Part shown: piece by piece, positions 22,336-36,650 of the stretch
Layout: each line of letters opens with the position of its first letter
Numbering within the stretch: the first letter of the stretch is position 1
Assembly (NCBI GenBank): GCA_905221605.1
Contig: CAJNDS010002854.1
Location: 62,001-126,000, forward strand
Direction: 5' to 3'
Length of the DNA stretch: 64,000 nucleotides
Source: Symbiodinium natans
Lineage: Eukaryota; Sar; Dinophyceae; Suessiales; Symbiodiniaceae
Notes under the pieces: generated by a model
Databases searched by the model: none
The model's input: only the letters and a program-made list of their open reading frames with translations
Told to the model about the DNA's origin: nothing
Program-made: the position numbers and the translations under genes

Positions 22336-23094
22336 AGCCCCTTTTTTCTCTGTTGGCGGCGCCTCGATCCTGCCCCCAACTCCGAAACGCAAAAGCTGAG
22401 GCCTGAAAACCCAAGTTGCTCAACCCTTAGCAGAATCTGCATGGCCCAAAAGGGACCCTGGAGCAAGGAGAGTTTTAAGATTTGACAATGTTCCGAAGAT
22501 CTTATTGATTCACGTGCTCACCAGCCAGACTCTACCCTGTAGCCCGACCCCGGTACAAATACCTCACAAGGCTGCACCAAGCTGATGCCACTAACACAGA
22601 ATTCTGACGCCACGGGGCGGTCGGGGCAACCTCAGGCGTGTAATCATGAGCGCTCGGCTTCGAAGCATCGGGCTCAGGGATGCTCAGGGCTGCAGCTCGA
22701 TGGGAGCATGAGCATGCAGATCATCTAGCTTGCTTCAGTATATTCGCCAAGAACAAAAGAAAGCCTCCTACTATCGCGCGTCGACAGCAAATTGCACAAG
22801 ACCACTCAGACGAAAAGCGATGCTTTAAGAGCTGGGTTCTTCGGATGTGGGGTCGATCGTTGGGACTTAAGTCAGCCGCAGCCGAGCATCAGTGGTGGCT
22901 TGACTGGCAGCTGCGGAGCACTACTGTGCCTCCAAACACCTTCGCGAGCTGATGTTGAAGGACTGAACCCTATTTACCTAAGCGTCACTCTGAGACTTGA
23001 AAATCTCCGCCCTGGACATGCTTTTTCGAGAAAAGGGCCCGCAGCCAGACTGCAAACTCACCTGGGCCCCAAACTGAACTTCCAAACCCTAGAT

Positions 23095-23310
23095 CTTCCT
23101 CCAGCTCCAGCTCCAGCTCCTGCTCCTTCTGCTCCTGCTCCTTCTGCTCCTGCTCCTCCTCCTCCTGCTCCTCCTCCTGCTCCTCCTCCTGCACCTCCGC
23201 TGCCCTGCTGCCTCTGCTGCCCTGCTGCCCTGCTGCCCTGCTGCTCTGCTGCTCTGCTGCTCTGCTGCTGAGCTGCCGAGCTGCTGAGCTGCTGAGCTGC
23301 TGAGGACAAC
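23095..23310. repeat. CTCCAG / CTGCTC / CTGCTG low-complexity tract
   Basis: Triplet-phased repeats of CCAGCT, TGCTCC, CTGCTGCC and GAGCTGCT. All six frames give Ala/Pro, Ser/Gln or Glu/Gln runs. No supported gene surrounds it. Confidence 0.9.
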
Positions 23311-23319
23311 ATTTTTTGG

Positions 23320-25080
23320 GGGGTCGCGATAGCCACTCGCGCGAAATGAAATTTCCGTTGTTCGGCCAGTCTTTCTGATCAACCCCCGAATCCAACGTTA
23401 GACGAGAAGAAACCCGGCCAAGATCATGCAGTGGTTGGGATGGGAAGGAACATGGATCTTGGTGCCTGCAAAACACTACTCTAAACACAACAAGAATCTT
23501 GACCCCAAACCTGACGTCTCGATGCCGAGCGGCTTTGGCTAGGAATGAGCGCCGATGATGGCAGCAAGGACATACGAGGCGTGGACGCAGCACCTCGGCT
23601 TGAAAAGGGCATCTCAGCTTGAGAATTTCAGCTTTGATTTCGGTGTCGTCGAGCTCGGGGCGGTTTCAGGTTTTGGGCTTAGGGTTTGGCGGTTTAAGGG
23701 TTGCGCATTTGAAGGGCTTGAAGTTTGGGGTTGAGCTTCTGCAACCTCTGGAGAAAGCATCGTGCGCTTTCTAGTATTTGATCCACACTACGAGCATGAG
23801 TCGACCTCACTTCACGGCCTCGCTGTAAGTTCGGGGCTGAACCTAAGGGCTGCTGTAGATTTATGGAGTCTCAATTGGTTTAAGGTTCAGGACTCAAAGG
23901 GGCCGAAGACGAGGTTACGTTGTCCTTCCCCGGTCCCTTCTCTCATGAAAAATGTTCCGGTCTCTCGCTTGACAAAAACGCACCGGGTGTCCTTTCATCT
24001 CGAGCACGACCTGCGGCCCTGTTGTCAGCCACATGCGAACTTGAGGCTTGCGGCTTGCGGCTTGCGCGTAGTGCGCCTCCTCCAGTGAGGCCTCACACCT
24101 TCGCCTGGGGAGCTGCCAGTCTATGACTCTATGGGTACTGTACAAATCCTGAAACACAGGGCCCGCGCCTGCTTCGCGCGCGCCCTGACACGGAAAATGG
24201 CTGTCTTGTATCCAGCGCACCCCCTTTGCCTGTTGAGTCGGCAGTGCCTCTGGACCCGTCCATACGGGTGTCAGGATCCGCCTTCCCGGCCCAAGCCCCA
24301 CAGGCAGGGCAGCCGCTGGTCAAGACTGGAAGATAAGAGGATTCAGAGATTCGGAAGTCTCTATGAAACCCCATCTGGGCCTTCTCTACATTGAAACCCC
24401 AACCGCTTTGGTGATAAGCCCAGCTAGACCCTGTTGTCCAATGTTGTCCATAATCTGGAACCTTTTTCTACCTTTTTCTAGCATCTTCTATACTCTGCTC
24501 TGTCACGGCCCTCATGGCCCTCATGCCTCATGGCCCTCACGGCCCTCATGCCGCTGCCTGTCCGCCGAAGCGCGCGCGCACCGCAGATGCCTTGTCCTCT
24601 CCGCGCGGGGATTCGGGATTCAACAGCCCTCAAAGTGGGCTTCAGGGGCATTACTTATCAGTACTTACACTTCTAGGGGTTGAGACCCAACGATCCCAAA
24701 CCTGAACCTTCAACTATTAAGCAAAGCCTTCACGAAGTCCACGGAGGCCACCGCCTTGCCTCTGACCAAGTCCACTCCTCGGCGGGAAGGTCCCCTGAGG
24801 TCCCGGAGGTCCCTGGAGGTCCCTGGAGGTCGGTCCCTGGCCCAAGGGCTGGAGATGCTGGGAGCGAAATCACGTCGAGGGCTCTTGCATGTCTTCCAGG
24901 CAACTTCCCAGGCAAACCCACTGAAGCAGCGACTCAGATGTCCAAGGGCCTTCTTTTGGTGTGCTAAGGTTTGGGATTCGCAAAGTAGTCTCAAGGAAGA
25001 AAGTCCTCTAGACTCGAACTCTTGAGCTTTTGTATTGCTCGCACTTCTGCATTGCAACCAGGACTTTGGCCGTTCTTAAG
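23320..25080. other. No gene firmly recognised
   Basis: The only protein-like piece is GVDLVRGKAVASVDFVKALL on the minus strand at about 24780-24721, without neighbours. A short repeat of GCCCTCATG lies at 24510-24552 and of GGTCCC(T)GGA at 24796-24840. Confidence 0.35.
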
Positions 25081-25087
25081 CTCCACA

Positions 25088-26978
<1,891 letters not shown>

Positions 26979-27016
26979 CTAAAAGCAACAACAACTTATT
27001 CTAATATATATATATA

Positions 27017-29172
27017 TATATATGTGAGAGAGCCCTTTCGGGTCTATTTTGCGTATCCTCTTACTTGCCTTCTATTTAATTAATTTAATTAATTTAATTA
27101 ATTGAATTAATTCATTGAATTAATCGAAATCGACAAATTTCTTTTGCGAATTCAATTAATTTAATTAATTGAATTTATTGAATTAATTGAATTCGAAAAA
27201 CCTCTTTCGCTAATTCAATTAATTCAATTAATTCAATTAATTGGATTAATTGAATTAATTGAATTAATTGAATTCGAAAAAGCCTCTTTCGCTAATTCAA
27301 TTAATTCAATTAATTCAATTATCTAAATTTTTTCAAAACAAAGATTTCCCCCCTATTGAATTAATTCAATTAATTCAAATTAATTCAATTAATTCAATTA
27401 ATTCAATTAATTCAATTAATTCAATTAATTCAATTAATTGAATTAGTTGAATTAAATGAATTGCGAAAAGCCTCCTTCGCTAATCCATTAATATCAATTA
27501 ATTCATTAAATTGAATTAATTTGACATTAATTGAATTAATTGACTTAATTGATTAATTGAATAATTGAATAATTGAACTTACTTGAATTATATGAATTAA
27601 TTGAATTAATTGAATTACTTGAATATTGACTTAAATTATTATTGAATATTGCCATTATTTTCAATACGCGGGAAAATTCCGGAGTTTCGATTAGAGAAGC
27701 CCCCATAATTGAATATCCAATTGAATAATTGAAATTCGACAAAACCTCTTTCGCTAATTCAATGAATTTCAATTCAATTCCATAATTGATATTAATTGAA
27801 TTAACTTGATTCGAACAAAAAACCCTTTCGCATTCACTTAACTTCCATTAGTTCATTACTAATTTTGTTCAAACACAGACTTCCCTCCTATTGAATTAAT
27901 TTCAATTTAATTCCATTAATTCAATTATTCCATTAATTCAATTAATTCCAATTAATTCATTAACAATTAAATCAATTATTCAATTAATTCCAATTAATTC
28001 ACTTAAATATCAATTAATTCAATTAATTAAATTATTCATTAATTGAATTAATTCAATTAATTCAATTAGTTCAATTAATTCAATTAATTCAATTAATTCA
28101 ATTAATTCAATTAATTCAATTAATTCAATTAATTCAATTAATTCAATTAATTCAATTAATTCAATTAATTCAATTAATTCAATTAATTCAATTAATTCAA
28201 TTAATTCAAGTAATTCAAGTAATTCAATTAATTCAATTAATTCAATTAATTGAATTAATTGAATTAATTGAATTAATTCAATACGCGGGAAATCCGGATT
28301 TCGATTAGAGAACCCCACATAATTGAATTAATTGAAATAATTGAATTCGAAAAACCTCTTTCGCTAATTCAATGAATTCAATCAATTCAATTAATTCAAT
28401 TAATTGGATTAATTGAATCAATTGAATTCGAAAAAGCCTCTTTCGCTAATTCAATTAATTCAATTAATTCAATTATCTAAATATTTTTCAAAACAAAGAT
28501 TTCCCCCCCTACTGAATAAATTCAATTAATTCAATTATTTCAAAGAATTCAATTAATTCAATTAATTAAAAATAATTCAATTAATTCAATTAATTCAATT
28601 TCAATTAATTCAATTAATGCAGTGATTCAATTATTCCATTTATTCAATTAATTCAAGTAATTGATTTAGTTGAATTAAATTGAAATTCGAAAGCGCCTTC
28701 GCTCATTCAAGTAATTCAATTAATTCATTTATTTCCAAAGGGGAGGTGGAATTAATTGAATTAATTGAATTAATTCAATTATTTCAATTAATTCAATTAA
28801 TTCAATTAAAATTCAATTAATTCATTAATTGAATTATTGAATTACTTGAATTGATGAATTGATTGAATTAAGTGAATTAAATTGATTAATGATTAATGCT
28901 TTTAATTGAAATTAATAATTATTGCTTAATATTGAATTAAATTGATTAAGCAATTACCGGGAAACCGGATTTCGATTAGCGAAAAAACCCCCATAGGAGT
29001 TATTGAATGTAATTGAATTTCGAAACTAAACGCCTTCGCTAATTTCAATTAATTGAATTAATTGAATTAATTCAATTAATTCAATTAATTCAATTAATTC
29101 AATTAATTCAATTAATTCAATTAATTCAATTAATTCAATTAATTCAATTAATTCAACTAATTGGATTAATTG
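27017..29172. repeat. AT-rich TTAATTGAA/TTCAATTAA satellite with higher-order structure
   Basis: About 2.1 kb of the 8-bp unit AATTAATT joined as TTCAATTAATTCAATTAA or its complement, with sense changes. It is interrupted by conserved non-repeat motifs: CGAAAAACCTCTTTCGCTAA (near 27200, 27280, 27740, 28348, 28430 and others), CAAAACAAAGATTTCCCCCC (27336, 28490) and a TACGCGGGAAA...TTTCGATTAG block (27665, 28273, 28955). A 100-bp segment at 27270-27375 recurs at 28425-28520, a higher-order spacing near 1.15 kb. It begins about 40 bp above the TTTTAG acceptor of the glycine-zipper exon, so part may be intron. Confidence 0.9.
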
Positions 29173-29212
29173 AATTAATTAGATTAATTGAACTAGTTGA
29201 AGGGTCCCTAAT

Positions 29213-29640
29213 ATGAGTTATCATAATTATGATAACTTTAAGGTCCCCAGTCTGAGTTATCATGATTATGATAACCTTAGGTTCCCAAACCTGAGTTATT
29301 ATAATTATGATAACTTTAGGTTCCCAAACCTGAGTTATCATGATTATGATAACCTTAGGTTCCCAAACCTGAGTTATCATAATTATGATAACTTTAGAGT
29401 CACCAACTGGAGTTATCATAATTACGATAACCTTAGGTTCCCAAACCTGAGCTATCATAATTATGATAACTTTAGGTTCCCAAACCTTAGTTATCATAAT
29501 TATGATAACTTTAGAGTCACCAACTGGAGTTATCATAATTATGATAACTTTAGAGTCACCAACTGGAGTTATCATAATTATGATAACCTTAGGGTCCCAC
29601 CCCTGAGTTATCATAATTATGATAACTTTAATTCGCAGCT
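29213..29640. repeat. Tandem 39-bp repeat with a 20-bp perfect palindrome, 11 units
   Basis: Each unit contains GTTATCATAATTATGATAAC or a one-base variant (TGATTATGA), a perfect dyad, followed by TTTAGGTTCCCAAACCT, which holds a second dyad (AGGTT CCC AAACCT). A subset of units replaces the second part with TTTAGAGTCACCAACTGG. Because 39 is divisible by three, both strands stay open: plus gives a 13-residue repeat of the type LSYHNYDNFRFPN and minus gives VIIIMITQVWEPK. It abuts the AT-rich satellite on one side and ends at 29640. Confidence 0.9.
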
Positions 29641-29785
29641 TCACCTTAAGAGAGAGGTGCGCGAATAGGGAGGTGTAATATTAAGTGATTGTGTGCTGCA
29701 ATATGGAGTAGATGAGGTGTGAGCAGGTAGGTGTGCGGGACGATGGAATAAGGATGGTTGAGTAGAGGGATGAAGCGTTGAGCTC

Positions 29786-30035
29786 AAAATCTTAGGGACC
29801 ATGGCTTGCGATTTGACTCCTTGCAGCAAAAAAGGAGCCTAAAATCTTAAGGACCAGGGCTTGCGATTTGACCATTCTGGGCAAAAATAGAACGCAAACT
29901 CTTAGGGAACAGGGCTTGCGATTTGACTCTTTTGAGCAAAACATTAACCCAAACTCTTAGGGACCAGGGCTTGTGATTCGACTCTTTCGAGCAAAACATG
30001 AGCTACAAATCTCAGGGACTAGGGCTCGAGAATTG
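29786..30035. repeat. About 60-bp tandem repeat, four units
   Basis: Four units of the form AAATCTTAGGGACCAGGGCT TGCGATTTGACTCTTTTGAG CAAAACAT, with 80-90 percent identity by eye, starting near 29787, 29840, 29900 and 29950. It precedes the plus-strand ORF at 30246. Confidence 0.8.
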
Positions 30036-30245
30036 CAAAGGACCGCCGCGATACTCCAACAACGTGCTCTTCGAATTTGGAGGAGACAGTCGACTTGAAC
30101 TACACATACGCTATGCTTGTACATAAACTTGCAGTGTTCACACGGATTCATCATCAAAGCGACATTTGCACGAAGCAGAATACAATTACACCACAGCTGT
30201 TTAGCATCGTAGAGACTCCGAACCTGTCACCGCGTCCACCGAAGA

Positions 30246-30866
30246 ATGGCGAAGGTTTCCCGCGAGGCTCTTGTCCAACGACACAAAAGAGCGAAGGCGA
30301 ACGCAAGGGCCATCAAGGCGGAGATGCGGACAGTTTGGCTGCGCTGGCTCAAACGCTTCACGAAGGCGACGCGCAAGGCCGAAGCAGCCAGGGCCAAGGT
30401 ATCAGACGCTGGTTTCCAAGATATCAGCGACTCGGAGATTTCTTCGTTAAGCGGCTTCGAGACTTCATCATCTGGTGACTCTAGCAGCAGTTTATCCGCA
30501 GAAGAAGCACCCATTGACACCGCAGCTCCTGCGCCTGTTGGAAAGCAAAGGCCGAGACCCCCCCCGAAGGCAAAGGCTAAGGGCCCCCCTGCACGTCCGT
30601 GTAAGGCGAACGTTGCGAAGCCCCCCCCCCCGAAGAGGCCAGAAGCTGCGCCAGTGCCTAAGGCACCTAGCAGCAAGCGCATTCAAGATGCAGATGGCAT
30701 TTTTTACCCAGGGTTTGATGACAAAAATCACCCTAAGTACAGTGGTGCATGCGACCAGCTTCTGCGTGGGTATGTCAGAGCGACTGTCAGCCACAAGCCT
30801 ACGTGCGAGCGGCGGCAGCGGAAGGTGCCCGCCAAGGGAAAAGCTGCTGCAAAGCAGGAGTCCTAG
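30246..30866 (+). CDS. Hypothetical basic Ser/Pro/Lys-rich protein
   Basis: A 206-codon frame from ATG to stop. Residues 1-55 form a strongly basic amphipathic helix region (RAKANARAIKAEMRTVWLRW). Residues 60-95 are a Ser/Asp/Glu tract (SDSEISSLSGFETSSSGDSS) like a phosphorylated linker. Residues 98-145 are Pro/Lys/Ala-rich. A short ordered-looking piece (DGIFYPGFDDKNHPKYSG) follows at about 150-170 and the end is basic (KVPAKGKAAAKQES). The frame has varied composition not explained by a repeat. No family is recognised, and a nuclear or nucleic-acid-associated role is only a guess from composition. It is the longest plus-strand candidate and appears intronless. Confidence 0.4.
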   Translation: MAKVSREALVQRHKRAKANARAIKAEMRTVWLRWLKRFTKATRKAEAARAKVSDAGFQDISDSEISSLSGFETSSSGDSSSSLSAEEAPIDTAAPAPVGKQRPRPPPKAKAKGPPARPCKANVAKPPPPKRPEAAPVPKAPSSKRIQDADGIFYPGFDDKNHPKYSGACDQLLRGYVRATVSHKPTCERRQRKVPAKGKAAAKQES

Positions 30867-31606
30867 AATCTCGCGTCGTTTCAAAAAAGTATCTGCAGTG
30901 TCCCTGCCGTTCTTAAGCTGTAACTCCAAGCAATCAGTAAATTATACAACTCGCAAAATTTCTTCTGTGACTTGGCAGGCAAGAACCACTACATGTCCGA
31001 GAAGGACACCGCGGCGTGATTCAGACTGTAACGGCTAAGCAACACTAGTTGTAATACTAGTTGTGACCGTTTGCTGGCATGTAAAAGCATCGAAATACTG
31101 GCGAACGACTCGCATAAGAACACAACGCGCACCGCACACTATGGCTTGCTTTTTTAATATTTTATAAGCTTTTATTATCTTTGCTATCGTTTATTCACAT
31201 ACGGTGCAAGTAGCAGGCGATTCGATGCAAACACAACGTAATACGCCGCAAAAAAAATTGCACGGCGTCTGTCTCCATATACAACATTCACAATAGAATC
31301 ACCGCAACAATAACAAATAACTGAAAAGGCAGCGATGATATATAGCTGTACAGATGCCCGTCCGCTACAGGTTACCTTAAGCCTGCGACATCTTGTGGCT
31401 GACGTTTTTGAACGTACAAAGGAGCGAGCGCGTGGCCTATGTCATCCGCGCCTTTATATTATATCCTTATAGCGGTGCCATAGTACATCTCGAGTGTATT
31501 TCATAACATGTTACTTTTAAGTTACTGTACTATACTTATAAACACCAGACATAGCATTCGGAGGCGTATTGCTCAGTGTTAGCAACTACTCCAACCAGAT
31601 TATTAT

Positions 31607-32167
31607 TCATGACTGCTTTGCATTTCTGAGCTTCCAAGGTATGCTAACAAGGATTCGGTCAATATTAACATACCTTATGTGTTCGTGTAATAAATAAAAA
31701 GATAAAGTCTTGAAGTTGAGCACTACCCATATATCTTTAAGCCAAAGACGCAGCCTGCCGAAAGCACTTATTTGCAGTGCATTGTTTGAACATTCCATTT
31801 TAAAATTTCCTGGTTCCGCCGGGAAAAAAAATCGTTGCTTTGCGCTTGCATGGCTGTTTATCATGACTGACGACAATCCGTCGCGTATGAGCTCAAGTGG
31901 CTTGTGCCAAATCACGAAATCTTCGCGCGCCTTTGTCGCATGAAATAAGCTCTTATGTCGATGCTGATGAAACATATGTGCGTCAAGAAAAACTAAGGCT
32001 CTCGCATTCGGTGAACCAGTGTCGTCCGTGCCTTGATTGTCACGCAAACTGCTGAGCGCTTGGACGTTTAGACAATGTACTAAATTTAAACAGCCGCAGT
32101 TAAATGATGACTTAGGTCTATCGTGATGCGCTGGTCCAGAATGCCATGGCTTTTGGATGATGATCAT
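31607..32167 (-). CDS. Open reading frame of 186 codons, unknown
   Basis: ATG to stop, uninterrupted, with non-repetitive composition (ALVFLDAHMFHQHRHKSLFH, FFPAEPGNFKMECSNNALQI). It is longer than expected by chance in a block of this base composition, but no domain is recognised and there is no neighbour to support it. Confidence 0.22.
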   Translation of the reverse strand: MIIIQKPWHSGPAHHDRPKSSFNCGCLNLVHCLNVQALSSLRDNQGTDDTGSPNARALVFLDAHMFHQHRHKSLFHATKAREDFVIWHKPLELIRDGLSSVMINSHASAKQRFFFPAEPGNFKMECSNNALQISAFGRLRLWLKDIWVVLNFKTLSFYLLHEHIRYVNIDRILVSIPWKLRNAKQS

Positions 32168-33397
32168 GTGCTTGCTGACAACAAATTATGACTTTAATAC
32201 TTTGATATGTTAATTAAGTCAACAGTTAAGAAACAGAATCAATACAACATAGGTTCGACGCCGATGCTCAATCGGCGAAGACACAGTCATCACGGAACTG
32301 CTTCTTGGCACGACAACGTATAAGATTTAATAACTTATATGCAAGATTAAACGATCTTATGAGCCAGGTCGAACGGCGCGTGTGCCGCGATGGCGAGACG
32401 ATCTGTGCGGGGCTCGAAACACATATGTGCTGAACTCAGAAAAGATTTGTATAGCTGTCAGGAAATCGGACGCTGTCGTGATGACGCCTGCTGAATTTTT
32501 AAAATCGCACAGAACCGAGCGTTTAGCTGTTCCATGTGAGAGTGCGTCGCAAGAAGTCTTGCAGGGTGTAGCTACGAAGAGAATTAACAGAGGTCGATGG
32601 CGCCGACGCCATGCGACTCAAACGACCAAGTCGACGAGACTGTGCTGCTTGATCTATTCGTGTTCTTTTTTTTGTAGACTGCGATAAGTGGCTCCTTGTA
32701 CACTGAGGAATCAGTTAGCCAAGCGCAACCGCCGAACGTCCACTTGTCTGAAACTTATGGCATCAAAGCCAGAATCATGTCAAGCGATGTAATAAAACTT
32801 TCGCCAGCTGAGGGTACATGAACGCGCAAGGCCGCTGGTCCAGGAGACTTCCTGATGTCATGCTTATGTCATGTCTGTACGTGTGCAAGTTCGAAGACTT
32901 GAACGAACAGGTGTGTTTGTCGCCAGGACACATCACACTCACGATGATACTGCAACACCAGTAACTTTGCCAGAAACTCAGAATCCAGCGCTTGTAAACG
33001 ACTCTGCGTCGGGATCTATTAATTAGACACTAAGGACTGAGGATATCAAGCTGCACTCTTAGCCTTTCTCTGCTTGCACATGTAAGCACACAGACAATAT
33101 AAATACAACCGCATCAACTAGAAAAAGTATCTGCGTTAGAAAGCTATAGTGTCCTGACGCAGATAATAGGCCCGCTGATCTGACTGACGCGCAGACGAAG
33201 TTCATCACTGATGGCGAGTCGCTTGACCAGTTTAGAAGTATATGCTTGTGGTACTGCCAGCTGTTACTGTCTATCGAAAAAGATGTACAGACGTTAGTGC
33301 ACGAGCAACCTTAATATATTGAGACGTCGCAAGCTTGAAGTTATGTAATGAGCACGGAAGCAGGTGCTGTACAGTGTCTGCCGATACACCGGGTGAG

Positions 33398-34013
33398 CCT
33401 CATGAAGTATTCATTTCAGTGCAGTAGCTAAGCTGCTCCAGGTTGAGTACCACACTAAGTTCTGATGTAATCACCAAGCACAATGAAATATTTTTGAGTG
33501 ACAGCGAGAATCAGCAGGTCAGCGGCTTCACCTGAGTCGGTGCCCGAGTTTGAGACTACAGACGCACACAAGCGAGTCTATACGTTGTCCAGTTCGTCAA
33601 CAATCTGCAGAACAGATTTACCGAGACGCATTGTCCACTGCCGCGTTATTACGGAAAACACAATCAAGTACACTGCTGAGGACATGCGACTGCGTCACTT
33701 CACTGGTGGAGGAAGCGCAAGCCTCGTGAAGTATTCATTGCAATACGGTAGCTGACAATCCAAGCTGCTCCAGATTGCTCGTGAAGTATTCATTTCAATG
33801 AAGTAGCTGACAATCCAAGCTGCTTTGGACTGAGTGCCACACTAAGTCCTGATGTAATCACCAAGCACAATGAAATATTTTTGAGTGACAGCGAGAATCA
33901 GCAGGTCGGCAACTTCACCTGAGTCAACCCCTGAGTTTGAGACTACAGACGCACGCAAGCGATTCTATACGTTATCCAGTTCGTTCTCAATCTGCAGAAC
34001 AGGTTTACCGAGA
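33398..34013. repeat. Direct duplication of about 230 bp with a third partial copy
   Basis: The segment 33398-33625 (GAAGTATTCATTTCAGTGCA to CTGCAGAACAGATTTACCGA) recurs at 33783-34013 with roughly 85 percent identity by eye. It shares CACAATGAAATATTTTTGAG, GACAGCGAGAATCAGCAGGT and GAGACTACAGACGCAC. A more diverged third copy starts near 34126 and ends with the shared ATGCCGCTCATACAGGCA near 34285 (also at 34013-34030). Spacing between copies is about 370-385 bp. Confidence 0.75.
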
Positions 34014-34979
34014 TGCCGCTCATACAGGCAAAAGATATTCAGTTTGATGTAGAAGACGCTCACGCCTGCTTTCAATCCTAAGCAATCCAGGAGACTGGGA
34101 GACCGTCGACACACATGGAGACACTGCTCCAGGTTGAGCACTGCACTCAGCTTTGCTGTACTCACCAAGCTCAATGAAGCATTACTAAACAAACGTACCT
34201 TGAAATTCTGCAGGTTGGCGGCCTCACTAGCAGCAAGTGCATATAGTATTATTCAGTCTCTGTCTACGGCGCAGGTTTACCGACATGCCGCTCATACAGG
34301 CAGACATATCCAATTTGTCGAGGCAGCATCACAGCTGCCTCCAGTCTTAAGCAGTTCAGCATGTTATGAAGGATTTGTTCTTGTCACATCATCTTTCATT
34401 TTAAGGGGCATCCATTGGATTCTGCAAGAAGCAGTTCTTTCACAACGATATCTTCGGCAACGATGTGGCGCTGAACCGTATCTGCAATTCGTCTATATTT
34501 TTACTCACGCTACAAACAGCACAACTCTCTTCACTCTCAATTACCAGGTGACAAGATCGCCAAGAATTTGTTTCGCAGACTTCGTCGAAGTGCCGATCGT
34601 GACGTGGCGACGCAGGACTTACCTAAACGACAACTGCTTTAATTTCTCTGCCAGGAAATGAAAAATACAGAGAGCTTCCATCCATTTTATGAATGAGTTC
34701 CTTTATCTCTGAATAGGAGATGAATGAGCTCCTCTATCTTCTCAAAGGAAATGCAAGAATGGAAGCGAACGAAGTCCGCTATCTTCTAATGCATAATGAG
34801 AGAGCTCCCCTATTCCCTAAAAAGAGTGAGCGAGGGGAGCCCTCTCATGACCTATTTAGGAGACAGAAGAGATCTGCGCATTTAGAAGCGGAAGTGAAAG
34901 AGAAAGCAAGGGCACTCTGTCACTTCTTAGAAAGAGATAGAAGAGCTTTCGGATGACCTCTTAAAAGATAGAAGAAACT

Positions 34980-36617
34980 CTCTCAAGCAAACGATTGAGA
35001 TTGACGAGCTGTGTCATGTCCCATGTAAGGGATAGAGAAAGTCCTTCAAAACTTTGTTTAGGGCAAAGGAGAGATCTCAAGCAAAAAGGTAGAAGAGCTC
35101 TGTCATTGCCTATAAGAGATAAACGGCTTCTTTCATTACTTGAGAAACTATTTCTGAAAAATAGACATAATAGAGAACTCCTCTTTCATTTCCTGCAAGA
35201 AGATGGAGCAGGTGTCTCATGACCTATTGCGAGATAGAGAAGCTCTTTCATGTAAAAGATAAGAAATGGTAGAGCTGCGAATTCTTCTACCTATTGAAGA
35301 CATATGACAACGATAGGACATGAGCGAGCTCTTATGATCTCTTATGTAGTACCAGTGCATTCTTCTATCTCTGAGTAGGAGATGAAAGAGCTCCTCTATC
35401 TTCTCATAGGAAACAAAAGAAGTCCTGTATAGGAAACGAAAAGACCCTTTGATAAACCAACAAAAAAACGGACAAGAATTGATGTCATCCATCTTGTTAA
35501 TCATCATGAGAGATGGGACATGAAAGAGCTCCTCTTTTGTTTGGAAATGAACTAGTTGTTTTTTTTGAGTGAAGGATCTCTCTTTCGAATAAATGAGATA
35601 TCTCTTCTAGGTCCCTCTGTCTCGTAATTGGAAATGAATGAGTCCTCCCCCCCTCCCCCTCTGCTCTAACTTCTCATAGAAAATGGTAAAAATGGAAATG
35701 AACGATGCCCTGTATCTTTTCACGCAACATATGAGAGAGCTCCTCTCTCTCTCCTAATGGGACATGAAAGTCCTCCTTTGTTTTCAATGAAAGATCTCTC
35801 TCTCTCTCTCTCTCTCGAGGAAATGAGATGTTCTATATCTCTTTCTAGGAAACATTTCTTCAAGTAGGAGAAAGGCTCCTCTCATGCAAAAGACAGAGAT
35901 TGATGAGTTGCGGCATGTCCCATTTAAGGGATAGAGAAAGTCCTGCAAACTGTTAGTTAGAGTAAAGGAGAGATCTCAAGTAGAAAAGGTAGAAGAGCTG
36001 TGTCATTTCCTATGAAGAGATAAACGGCTTCTCTGATGACCTCTTCATTGATAGAGAAGCTATTTCTGAAAACTCGACATAGTAGAGAACTCTCTCTCTC
36101 TCTCTCTCTCATTTCCTGCGAAAAGCTAGAGGAGGTCTCTCACGACGTATTGCGAGATAGAGAAGCTCTTTCATGTACCAGATAGGAAACGGTAGAGCTG
36201 AGGATTCCTCTACCTATTGACGACATATGAAAAAGATAGGACATCGGAGAGCTCCTTTGATCTCTTATGCATTACCAAAGAGCTCCTCTAATCTTCTCAT
36301 AGAAACAAAAGAAGTCCTGTATAGGAAACAAGAAGACCCTTTGATAAAGCAACAAAAGAACGGACATGAATCGATGTCATCCATCTTGTTAATCATAATG
36401 AGAGATGGGACATGAAAGAACTCCTCTTTTGTTTGGAAATGACCTAGTTTTTCTTCTGAGTGAAGGATCTCTCTTTCGAATAAATGAGATATCTTTTCTA
36501 TGTCCCTTTGTGTCGTGTTTGGAAATGAGAGAGCCCTCCCCCCCCTCTCCTCTATCTTCTCATAGAAAATGGAAATGAACCATGTCCTGTTTCTTTTAAT
36601 GCAAAATGCGAGAGCTC

Positions 36618-36650
<33 letters not shown>

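Larger units (their letters stand above)
31040..34650. other. Compositionally distinct block, mostly without recognised genes
   Basis: From about 31.0 kb the sequence loses the G-runs and TTTAGGG-like phrases typical of the rest and becomes evenly mixed and AT-richer. Apart from the ORF at 31607-32167 and the duplication at 33398-34013, the frames are short or motif-free. The 175-codon plus frame at 34134-34661 overlaps the third decayed copy of the duplicated segment and shows no motif. Confidence 0.45.

Noticed and set aside
23058-23593. Glu/Gln/Ser-rich 202-codon minus frame
   Set aside because: Its centre is a CTGCTC/CTGCTG low-complexity tract open in all frames; flanks show no protein-like signal.
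29213-29640. Possible CRISPR array (regular repeats with spacers)
   Set aside because: The inter-repeat segments are themselves repeated in only a few variants instead of unique, there are no cas genes, and the genome is eukaryotic.
34134-34661. 175-codon plus frame
   Set aside because: It starts inside the third decayed copy of the 230-bp duplicated segment and has no motif or exon context.
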